A stretch of DNA of 6,734 nt. Source: an uncultured Selenomonadales bacterium (GTDB taxonomy: Bacteria > Bacillota_C > Negativicutes > Selenomonadales > Selenomonadaceae). This document shows, piece after piece, positions 1 through 5,770 of the stretch (positions are counted from its first letter, which is position 1; each line of letters begins with the position of its first letter). Both the position numbers and the translations under genes were made by a program. The notes beneath the pieces are model-generated. The model was given only the letters and a program-made list of their open reading frames with translations, did no database searches and was not told the DNA's origin. Location of the stretch: assembly GCA_946407175.1 (NCBI GenBank), contig CAMJNB010000073.1, positions 1-6,734 on the forward strand. The letters are read 5' to 3'.

Positions 1-43
1 CGGCGTTTCATCCCCACAGCTAAAGCAGGGGGCTTTCACGCCG
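1..43. mobile_element. Stem-loop resembling an IS200/IS605-family end (cut by window edge)
   Basis: CGGCGT at 1-6 is the exact inverse complement of ACGCCG at 38-43. Inside it lie CCCC (12-15) and GGGG (28-31), around a TAAA loop flanked by GC pairs. Read on the minus strand, the core GCCCCCTGCTTTAGC resembles the subterminal hairpins of IS200/IS605 (TnpB-type) elements; this is recognition from memory, not a search. The PIN gene departs from its family pattern just inside this region. On the minus strand the hairpin follows TTTAC (51-55), and IS608 of this family inserts next to TTAC, so the junction may lie near 50. No transposase is visible, and which end of an element this is cannot be settled. 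An unrelated structured repeat is possible. Confidence 0.45.
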
Positions 44-378
44 CGTTTTGGTAAATCATTGTCGCCGCTGACAATGTAAATTGCCTTCGCGTCAATCGCA
101 CAATTTATAAACTTATCATCATCAGGGTCGCGGCAAATTTTTATATCTGAAATCATTTCAAAACTTTGTACACTGTTAAAAAATTTTTCGTGCAAGACTT
201 CATTCAAATGATATTTGGGATTGGAAATTTTCTTGTTAATCTGTGCATTATATTCTGAAATAATTTTCTCATTAACACAAATACTGAAATTTTCGTCGAG
301 TTCAGATAAAAGTTTTCGTGGAATTCCTCCGAAAAATAAGCCGGAGATTAAAATATTTGTATCAATTAATATTCTCAA
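1..378 (-). CDS. PIN-domain toxin (VapC-like ribonuclease), C-terminus interrupted, runs off window
   Basis: The frame is open for 126 codons from a TTG at 378 to the window edge. It begins MRILIDTNILISGLFF, the classic PIN start with the first metal-binding Asp (D6). Later come an acidic residue in SEYNAQ (E42), RDPDDDKF (residues 83-90) and IVSGDNDL (102-109), which complete the usual four-acid metal site of PIN nucleases. Known PIN toxins cleave RNA, often tRNA or mRNA, and are held inactive by a cognate antitoxin. The TTG start overlaps the upstream stop codon as TTGA, implying translational coupling. After DL the family normally continues with another Leu and a strand ending near ITPREF. 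Here it reads PKRGVKAPCFSCGDETP, which is encoded by the stem-loop DNA at the edge. The last one or two core elements are therefore probably lost, and the toxin may be inactive or chimeric. PIN assignment is firm; the exact end is unknown. Confidence 0.75.
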   Translation of the reverse strand, partial: MRILIDTNILISGLFFGGIPRKLLSELDENFSICVNEKIISEYNAQINKKISNPKYHLNEVLHEKFFNSVQSFEMISDIKICRDPDDDKFINCAIDAKAIYIVSGDNDLPKRGVKAPCFSCGDETP

Positions 379-605
379 TTTTTGTCTCTTTCTTCATATC
401 TGGAGGCTTTTATTCCGCCTTTTATAAATTCGCTTATTTCATTTTCATCTTTATCAGGATCAGCCTGCCAACGCGCCAATTTTTCATCTTCATTTTCAAT
501 TTCTTTTTCTTCGATAAATTTTTTTATCATCTCATTCAGCCAATAAATATAGTCATCAGGAATTTTTTCAATCAGCTCATAAGTTTCCGTTCTAATCGAG
601 GACAC
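375..605 (-). CDS. Small antitoxin-like protein paired with the PIN toxin
   Basis: This 76-residue acidic, charged protein starts MSSIRTETYELIEKIPDDYI. It has a central, probably helical and coiled, segment rich in Glu and Lys (about residues 24-45) and a charged C-terminus ending EERDKN. The start is a GTG with GGAGG seven bases upstream. The N-terminal pattern (short helix, then I-P-D-D) resembles small antitoxins encoded next to PIN toxins in Firmicutes, where the N-terminus dimerises and the C-terminal tail wraps the toxin. I do not recognise the exact family or a clear DNA-binding fold. The strongest evidence is context: the stop codon overlaps the toxin start by four bases. The gene lies 21 bases after metH with no terminator between, so it is probably also read from the metH promoter. 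I see no separate promoter, although one could lie inside metH. Confidence 0.65.
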   Translation of the reverse strand: MSSIRTETYELIEKIPDDYIYWLNEMIKKFIEEKEIENEDEKLARWQADPDKDENEISEFIKGGIKASRYEERDKN

Positions 606-609
606 AAAA

Positions 610-617
610 CCACCTCC
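610..617 (-). promoter_or_regulatory. Ribosome binding site that fixes the GTG start of the antitoxin-like gene
   Basis: On the minus strand GGAGG (complement of 613-617) stands seven bases before the GTG at 605-603. No ATG lies near the start of this frame, so this site is the main reason for accepting GTG. It sits inside the 21-base gap after metH. Confidence 0.75.
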
Positions 618-626
618 AAAGATTTT

Positions 627-3005
627 TTAGCTCACCAATTTTTTCGCAAGTTTGACCGCCGCAACGCCGTCCTTTGCATATGCATCGGCACCTGCCGCGT
701 CAGCGTATTCTTGCGTAAGTGCCGCGCCGCCTACCATAACTTTCGCAGTCGAACCCGCCGCCTTAAGCTCCGCAATAACCTTGTCAATCTGAATCATCGT
801 GGTAGTCATCAACGCACAAAGTCCTACAATGTCCGCGTCGTTTTCAATCGCCGCACGCACAATATCCGCTGAATCAACGTCTTTGCCCAAGTCAATCAGC
901 TTAAAGCCGCTGTTCGATACAAGCGCGCCGACAATATTTTTGCCTAAGTCGTGAACGTCGCCTTTCACCGTCGCAATGACAAAAGTTCCCTGCGTCGACG
1001 TGTCTTGATTCGGCAAAATCTTTTTCAACTCGTCAAAGGCAATTTTCATCGTTTCGGCAGAAAGTAAAACCTGCGGCAAGAAAATTTTTCCTGCGCCGAA
1101 GTCTTCGCCCAACTCATTCATTGCGGCAGTTAAAGCCAGCTCGGTAATTTCATTCGCGCCGTGTCCTTCGTCAATCGCCTTTTTAATCTGCGCGGAGATA
1201 CCGTCTTTGTTGCCTTCGGTGACTGAAATTTTTATGGCGTCGATAATATTGCCTGTAAAGTTTTTATCAATCTTTTTATCGGCAGTTGAAAAAGTCATTG
1301 AACCTTGCAACTGTCCCAATCTGCTGAAAGCCAATCCGTTGGCGTCGTGACCGATAAGCGCCGCACCTGCCTTCAAAGTATTTTGCATAAGTTCATCGTA
1401 GGGATTCATAATAGGCGCGTCAAGACCTGCGGCAAGTGACATTGCAAAGAAAGTGGCGTTAATCAGCGGACGATTCGGCAGACCAAATGAAATGTTGCTA
1501 AGCCCCATTGTCGAAGGGTAGCCGAATTTTTCACGGTACAGCTTAAGCGTCGCCAAAACTTCTTTGCAAGCACCTGCGTCAGCTGAAATCGTCATAACCA
1601 ATGCGTCAAGTAAAAAGTCGCCGTCACGCAGACCGTAGCCTCTCGCCGCGTCAATAATTTTTTCCGCAACTTCGACGCGCTCTTCTGCAGTTTTTGGTAC
1701 GCCTTTTTCAGTGACGGGCAACACTAAAATCGCCGCGCCGTATTTTTTTGCAAGCGGTAAAAATTTTTCAAGCCGCGCAGGTTCATAGCTCACTGAATTT
1801 ATCAGCGCACGTCCCGGAAAAATTCTAAGTGCCGCTTCCAACGCTTTTTCATCGCCGGTATCAATGGCAAGCGGCGCGTCGGTAATCTGCGCAATTTCAC
1901 GTACCGCCTTTTTCATCATAGCCGCTTGGTCAATGCCGCCTACGCCCATATTCACATCTAAAATCTGCGCGCCCGCCTTGACTTGATTAACCGCGTCTTT
2001 CTTAACGCCGAGAAGTGAACCTGCGCGAATTTCTGCGGCAAGTTTTTTTCTGCCGGTAGGATTGATTCTTTCGCCGATTAACACCGTCGGCAAATTTTTA
2101 TCAATCGTCACGGTTTTACTTCTGCTGGCAAGCGTCAATCTGCGCGAAATATTTTTTTCAGCGGCTTGTAAGTTTTTGACGCTATCAGCAAGTGATTTAA
2201 TATGAGAAGGCGTAGTGCCGCAACAGCCGCCGAGATAAGTTGCACCTGCGTCAACGAGTTTAACGCCGTAACTGCCAAAGGTTTCAGCATCCATTGGAAA
2301 TTTCGTCACGCCGTTTTCAAGGTACGGCATACCGGCATTAGGTTGAACGCTTATCGGCACGGAAGAATTTTCAGCCAAAATTTTTACTACCGGAATTAAC
2401 TGCGCGGGACCGAGTGAACAGTTTACGCCGATAATCGACGCGCCCATTGCGTCCAAAATCACGGCGGCGGTTTTCGCGTCGGTACCGGTTACCGTGCGAC
2501 CGCCTTCACTGTATGAAAGTTGGCAGATAACAGGCAGGTTGCAGACGTCGTGACACGCTAAAAGTGCCGCGCGCATTTCTTGAATGTCAATGCAAGTTTC
2601 AATGATTAAATAATCCGCTCCGGCGTCGGCAAGCGCTTGAGCTTGGTCACGAAAAATTTTGTACGCATCTTCAAAATCTAAATCACCGAGCGGCGCAATA
2701 AATTTTCCCGTCGGTCCAATGTCACCTGCCACTTTGATTTTTGTACCGGCAACTTCCTTTGCAATTTTGACGGCGGCAAAGTTCAATTCGTGCATACGAT
2801 TAGAAATGCCGTAATGCGCCAGCTTAATCGTCGACGCGCCGAAAGTGTTGGTAGTGATAATGTCAGCGCCTGCGTCGATATAATCGCGGTGAATATTTTT
2901 TACAACGTCGGCACTTTCCACGTTCATAAGCTCCGGACATGCTCCCGCCTTCAAGCCGCCTTTCTGCAACATTGTACCCATTGCGCCGTCAAAAATTTTT
3001 ATCAT
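627..3005 (-). CDS. metH: Cobalamin-dependent methionine synthase, short form lacking the reactivation domain
   Basis: This cytoplasmic enzyme transfers a methyl group from 5-methyltetrahydrofolate to homocysteine through bound cobalamin, giving methionine and tetrahydrofolate. Its 792 residues hold three modules in order. The homocysteine-binding barrel (about 1-290) carries the zinc ligands C196 (VNCSLGP) and C261-C262 (LGGCCGTTP). The pterin-binding barrel (about 305-570) has GERINPTGRK at 311-320 and ILDVNMG at 348-354. The cobalamin cap plus Rossmann domain (about 585-792) has GDVHDLGKN at 682-690, where H685 is the lower axial cobalt ligand, and VGGAAL at 758-763. E. coli MetH, about 1,220 residues, has a further AdoMet-binding reactivation domain that is absent here. 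Short MetH proteins of this kind are known in Thermotoga and Firmicutes, where reactivation is done by a separate protein. The ATG is supported by GGAGG six bases upstream. No cobalamin or SAM riboswitch fits in the short leader. Family and role are secure. Confidence 0.96.
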   Translation of the reverse strand: MIKIFDGAMGTMLQKGGLKAGACPELMNVESADVVKNIHRDYIDAGADIITTNTFGASTIKLAHYGISNRMHELNFAAVKIAKEVAGTKIKVAGDIGPTGKFIAPLGDLDFEDAYKIFRDQAQALADAGADYLIIETCIDIQEMRAALLACHDVCNLPVICQLSYSEGGRTVTGTDAKTAAVILDAMGASIIGVNCSLGPAQLIPVVKILAENSSVPISVQPNAGMPYLENGVTKFPMDAETFGSYGVKLVDAGATYLGGCCGTTPSHIKSLADSVKNLQAAEKNISRRLTLASRSKTVTIDKNLPTVLIGERINPTGRKKLAAEIRAGSLLGVKKDAVNQVKAGAQILDVNMGVGGIDQAAMMKKAVREIAQITDAPLAIDTGDEKALEAALRIFPGRALINSVSYEPARLEKFLPLAKKYGAAILVLPVTEKGVPKTAEERVEVAEKIIDAARGYGLRDGDFLLDALVMTISADAGACKEVLATLKLYREKFGYPSTMGLSNISFGLPNRPLINATFFAMSLAAGLDAPIMNPYDELMQNTLKAGAALIGHDANGLAFSRLGQLQGSMTFSTADKKIDKNFTGNIIDAIKISVTEGNKDGISAQIKKAIDEGHGANEITELALTAAMNELGEDFGAGKIFLPQVLLSAETMKIAFDELKKILPNQDTSTQGTFVIATVKGDVHDLGKNIVGALVSNSGFKLIDLGKDVDSADIVRAAIENDADIVGLCALMTTTMIQIDKVIAELKAAGSTAKVMVGGAALTQEYADAAGADAYAKDGVAAVKLAKKLVS

Positions 3006-3011
3006 TTCAAA

Positions 3012-3059
3012 CCTCCAAAAATTTTTTCAAATTATATCACAAAGGCGGGCGCTTGACAT
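3012..3059 (-). promoter_or_regulatory. metH promoter (extended -10) and ribosome binding site
   Basis: Read on the minus strand, TGATATAAT (complement of 3031-3039) is a perfect TATAAT with the TG of an extended -10. A 17-base spacer would place ATGTCA at 3059-3054 as a weak -35, which extended -10 promoters tolerate. Transcription would start about 20 bases before the ATG, leaving room only for an A/T tract and GGAGG (complement of 3012-3016). This excludes a riboswitch in the leader from this promoter. A TTGACA at 3053-3058 on the plus strand overlaps it, but I find no matching -10. Confidence 0.6.
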
Positions 3060-3102
3060 ACCTCCCCCCACCTTTTGAGTTTACGAAGTCATTGTATTAT
3101 GT

Positions 3103-3191
3103 ACAGGGTTTATGAAATTGGTTTAGCCTTGTTACTTTTTTACTCCCCCTGCCAATTCATAAAAACTCTGTAATTTATAATGCAGGCTAAA
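3103..3191. other. Large imperfect inverted repeat with pseudoknot potential
   Basis: The arm at 3103-3121 (ACAGGGTTTATGAAATTGG) pairs with 3152-3171 (CCAATTCATAAAAACTCTGT). Together they give 18 pairs, one of them G-T, with a two-base and a one-base bulge. The 30-base loop begins with TTTAGCCT (3122-3129), which is exactly complementary to AGGCTAAA at 3184-3191, giving the order of an H-type pseudoknot. As DNA it could be an operator for the divergent promoters; as RNA it could be a structured leader or small RNA. It has no adjoining T-run, so it is not a typical terminator. I do not recognise a known riboswitch in it. The pairing is visible; the function is unknown. Confidence 0.5.
3176..3181 (+). 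promoter_or_regulatory. Candidate -10 element for the protease gene
   Basis: TATAAT matches the sigma-70 -10 consensus. There is no good -35 at 16-18 bases upstream, where the right arm of the inverted repeat lies, so an activator binding the repeat could be needed. A start near 3188 would give a leader of about 190 bases before the protease ATG. In A/T-rich DNA this hexamer can also occur by chance. Confidence 0.3.
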
Positions 3192-3208
3192 GATATTTTT
3201 ATATGTTG

Positions 3209-3364
3209 AAAATTTTTTAAGCGAGGTGATTAATTTATTCGTCAGGTTTATTTCGGCAGTAATTTTGTAGCTTATGTCAGAAAGGGCGGTAGTGATTTAA
3301 AATTTTTAGCGTGAAAATGACGTGTTAAAAATTTTTAGCAGATTCAAAAAATTTTTTAGCGAGG
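3209..3364 (+). repeat. Four A/T boxes ending in AGC before the protease start
   Basis: Boxes of the form AAAATTTTTAGC stand at 3209-3222 (with one extra A), 3299-3310, 3327-3339 and 3346-3360. The first and last are each followed by GCGAGG and then GAT, so a whole leader plus ribosome-site unit seems to be present twice. A-tracts of AAAATTTT type bend DNA, so a promoter or nucleoid-protein role is possible, but such tracts also occur elsewhere in this window. Confidence 0.5.
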
Positions 3365-3366
3365 AG
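3361..3366 (+). promoter_or_regulatory. Ribosome binding site that decides the protease start
   Basis: GAGGAG lies nine bases before the ATG at 3376, within the normal range. The frame is also open from a GTG at 3322, but that start has no ribosome site and would place 18 charged and aromatic residues in front of the signal peptide. The ATG at 3367 directly abuts this site and is too close. Confidence 0.7.
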
Positions 3367-3375
3367 ATGAAACAA

Positions 3376-5334
3376 ATGTTAAAGCGTACTCTGACAGCGC
3401 TCATGACTTTGGCAGCGATGTTTTGCTTTACCATTGCAGGCGAAGCGTCACAAAACAACAACTGGCTGATTTATTGGTATATCTGCGGCTCAAACTTGGA
3501 ATGGAATTTAAATCTTGCGACTAAGGACATTGCCGAAATGCAACACGTTAAGTTGCCTCCTAACATGAAAGTTTTGATTTATGCAAGTGGAGTACCTTCC
3601 ACTGAAGACGGACAAACGCAATGGCATCACCCGACAATTAAAGCAGGCGGCGACGGGATTTACCTGTACAGTTCAAATCGGTTGGAAAAAGTAGCTGATT
3701 TTAATGAGAATATGAGCGATCCCGCTACTCTGGTAGAGTTTCTAAAATTCGGCGAAGAAAATTTTAAAGCTGACCATCGAATGATGTATTTTTGGAACCA
3801 CGGAAGCTTAGGCGGCGTTTGCTACGACGACAGATTTGACAAAGATGGTTTGACTTACAACGAACTCTCGCAAGCTTTTGCAAGTGTATATGGAACTTCA
3901 CCTGAAAGCAAGCCTTTTGAACTTATGTTTTTTAATGCCTGCTTAACCGGCTCTTATGAATTGGCGAACAGCGTTTCTAATTTTTCTCACTACATGTTAG
4001 GCGCAGAACCTTCCATATATGATACCCCTACAAGAGATTGGGTTGCCGCATTAGCGAAAAATCCTTCAATGACCGGAGCACAAATCGGCAAAGTTATCTG
4101 TGACAGTGCCATGAAAAATTTTTCAGATAATATGAGAACTACACATATTTTTTCTGTTATTGACTTAGATAAAATGCCGCAACTGCGTACGGCTTATGAA
4201 GCCTATTTCGATGAGGCTTTAAATCGCTCTGACGAAAAAGGATTTTTAGGCTCATTTTCTCGTGCCATACAAGCAAGAAACGTCGACAAGTATTCAAATT
4301 GTTACCTTGACTTGGGACTTTTAGCGAAGAATACAAAATCGATAATGCCAAAAACTTCATCTGACTTGCTTACGGCGATTGACAATGCTGTAGTTTACAA
4401 AAAACGCGGCGAATACCTTAAAAGCTTAGGCATTTCTACTTATCATCCCTATACTTCTACAGATGGCGACTTAAGTACAAACTATAGACCACAAATTGAA
4501 CTTTACAATAAATTGGGCAGTATGAACGATATGTCCGCTTTTACCGGTAATAATTCAGTATTTATTGAGAAGGATTCAAACAATCACTTAGTAGCCACTC
4601 TTACGCCGGAACAACTTGCAAATGTTTCTTCTGTTTATTCTTTTTTGATACCCGTCAAAGAAAATTTTACTGCAGAGTTAGGCGGTTTTGAAATAGGCGG
4701 CGCGATTTTATCTTCTGCAGATAATTTTAAAGTCGATTGGAAAAAGGGAACTGTTACGGAAGATTATCGTCCGGTAGAACCTATGTTTGACGGTAACAGA
4801 TTTATCCCGCAGTTAAATATACGCAGTCACAAAAATACGTTATACAAAGTTCCGATTATATATCAACCTCCACGAGACACATCCTATTATAGGCGTGACT
4901 TAATTGTAAGCTACAATACGTCCAAAAATACTTACTCTATAATCGGTTTCGGATCCGATCTTGAAAATGGCAGTGTACGCGACTTTGACGAAAATACCGG
5001 AAAAGTTGAACCCGGCAGCATAATAACTTCGTTACAGTTAATATTAAGTGATAATGATGCCGATGCCGTCAAGCCTGTAAAAGATTCGGATTGGTTCAAT
5101 ATGTCCGACAAAAGATATTGTTGGAAGTGGGTCAAAGGTAATCCTTTCGTTTATACTAAAGATTCAACTATTACAAACAGCCCAATAACAAAAGGTCATT
5201 ACTTGTACTTTTTAGTATTCGTTTCACCCAGCGGTCAAGAGGTTGTTTCAATGTTTTCTGCTATCAGCGTTGACAAGGGAAAAATTACTAGGTACGGTAC
5301 AAGCGATTTAATGGCAATCTGGCAAATGAAATAG
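3376..5334 (+). CDS. Secreted clostripain-family (peptidase C11) cysteine protease
   Basis: The 652-residue protein opens with a signal peptide: Lys-Arg at 3-4, a hydrophobic run to about residue 20, and probable cleavage after A24 in AGEA-SQ. Mature sequence starts near NNWLIYWYICGSNLEWN, the first strand of the C11 fold. The catalytic His is H142 in YFWNHGS. The catalytic Cys is C189 in MFFNACLTGS, where the family usually has Asp-Ala-Cys and this protein has Asn. The segment DDRFDKDGLTYNEL (151-164) and the later YLDLGLL (310-316) also fit C11. Known members such as clostripain cut after Arg or Lys, need calcium and mature by self-cleavage; specificity here is unproven. Residues from about 390 to the end form a region I do not recognise, perhaps beta-rich and carbohydrate- or surface-related. 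No anchor motif or C-terminal membrane segment is seen, so export to periplasm or medium is likely. It ends in TAG and is followed by a terminator, so it is a single-gene unit. Confidence 0.88.
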   Translation: MLKRTLTALMTLAAMFCFTIAGEASQNNNWLIYWYICGSNLEWNLNLATKDIAEMQHVKLPPNMKVLIYASGVPSTEDGQTQWHHPTIKAGGDGIYLYSSNRLEKVADFNENMSDPATLVEFLKFGEENFKADHRMMYFWNHGSLGGVCYDDRFDKDGLTYNELSQAFASVYGTSPESKPFELMFFNACLTGSYELANSVSNFSHYMLGAEPSIYDTPTRDWVAALAKNPSMTGAQIGKVICDSAMKNFSDNMRTTHIFSVIDLDKMPQLRTAYEAYFDEALNRSDEKGFLGSFSRAIQARNVDKYSNCYLDLGLLAKNTKSIMPKTSSDLLTAIDNAVVYKKRGEYLKSLGISTYHPYTSTDGDLSTNYRPQIELYNKLGSMNDMSAFTGNNSVFIEKDSNNHLVATLTPEQLANVSSVYSFLIPVKENFTAELGGFEIGGAILSSADNFKVDWKKGTVTEDYRPVEPMFDGNRFIPQLNIRSHKNTLYKVPIIYQPPRDTSYYRRDLIVSYNTSKNTYSIIGFGSDLENGSVRDFDENTGKVEPGSIITSLQLILSDNDADAVKPVKDSDWFNMSDKRYCWKWVKGNPFVYTKDSTITNSPITKGHYLYFLVFVSPSGQEVVSMFSAISVDKGKITRYGTSDLMAIWQMK

Positions 5335-5378
5335 AATGACTGGCACGTGAATTTGACGTACAGATAATTTTTAGGCGG

Positions 5379-5435
5379 GGGCTGTCGGCAGAAAAATTTG
5401 TCGAATGATTTTGCTGACAGCCCTTGAATTTTTCA
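5379..5435 (+). terminator. Rho-independent terminator of the protease gene
   Basis: GGGCTGTCGGCA (5379-5390) pairs along all 12 bases with TGCTGACAGCCC (5412-5423), with one G-U pair. The loop is 21 bases. TTGAATTTTT follows immediately. It lies 44 bases after the protease stop and just before the next promoter, so the downstream gene is a separate unit. Confidence 0.85.
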
Positions 5436-5439
5436 AAGA

Positions 5440-5483
5440 TTGACACGTTACTTGATTTTATGATATAAATTTCAAAAAGGAGG
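5440..5483 (+). promoter_or_regulatory. Strong promoter and ribosome site of the RTX-like gene
   Basis: TTGACA (5440-5445) is a perfect -35. After an 18-base spacer comes TATAAA (5464-5469), preceded by TG-A as an extended -10. Initiation would fall near 5476, at the edge of AAGGAGG (5477-5483), which sits eight bases before the ATG. The leader would be only about 16 bases and consist almost wholly of the ribosome site. The signals are strong and unmutated even though the gene carries an internal stop. Confidence 0.75.
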
Positions 5484-5545
5484 TATGCTGAATGAAAAAA
5501 TCTACAGTTACCGTAACCGCCGATAACATGATCGGCTACAGCTAC

Positions 5546-5638
5546 GATTGGGACGACGACTACTACGATTATTACGACGACGATTATTACGATGATGATG
5601 ACTATTATGACGACGATGACAACGATGATGAGAAAGAT
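5546..5638 (+). repeat. Asp/Tyr codon tract (GAY/TAY low-complexity DNA)
   Basis: Codons 19-49 of the RTX-like gene encode 19 Asp, 8 Tyr and only four other residues (Trp, Asn, Glu, Lys). Tyr occurs as four YY pairs separated by one, three and four Asp, with four more Asp after the last pair. At DNA level nearly every codon is GAC/GAT or TAC/TAT, making a triplet-repeat tract that could change length by slippage in whole codons. Mixed use of C and T in the third base argues against a very recent expansion. Confidence 0.8.
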
Positions 5639-5770
5639 ACTCTTACCTTAAACGAAGACACGTTGAAAGTCGGCAGTGACTACGACGACGATATTTGGCT
5701 TAACAACGTCACCACAGGCGCCTTTGCAACTGTAAGAGTTATTGACGCCGAAGATAATAACCACGATTAG

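Larger units (their letters stand above)
3006..3375. other. Divergent intergenic region between metH and the protease gene
   Basis: These 370 bases separate divergent genes. From left to right they hold the metH leader and promoter (to 3059), a stretch with C-runs and no recognised feature (3060-3102), and a large inverted repeat (3103-3171) with a distal pairing partner to 3191. An isolated TATAAT follows at 3176-3181, then four A/T boxes (3209-3360). Between boxes one and two lies a 25-codon open frame (3237-3314) that lacks a standard start codon. No larger gene, tRNA or CRISPR repeat is apparent. Confidence 0.7.

Noticed and set aside
199..230. Possible frameshift inside the PIN toxin gene
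   Set aside because: Rechecking the minus strand base by base (GAAAATTTCC, three T) shows one continuous frame from TTG 378 to the window edge.
318..872. 184-codon plus-strand open frame rich in Phe and Ile
   Set aside because: It lies antisense to the toxin, antitoxin and metH genes, which have strong family matches and ribosome sites.
3006..3060. SAM or cobalamin riboswitch controlling metH
   Set aside because: The extended -10 lies only about 25 bases before the ATG, leaving no room, and no cobalamin-box or SAM-box motif is visible on the minus strand.
3322..3375. GTG at 3322 as the protease start, adding 18 residues
   Set aside because: It has no ribosome site and would bury the signal peptide; the ATG at 3376 has GAGGAG at good spacing and starts a proper signal peptide.
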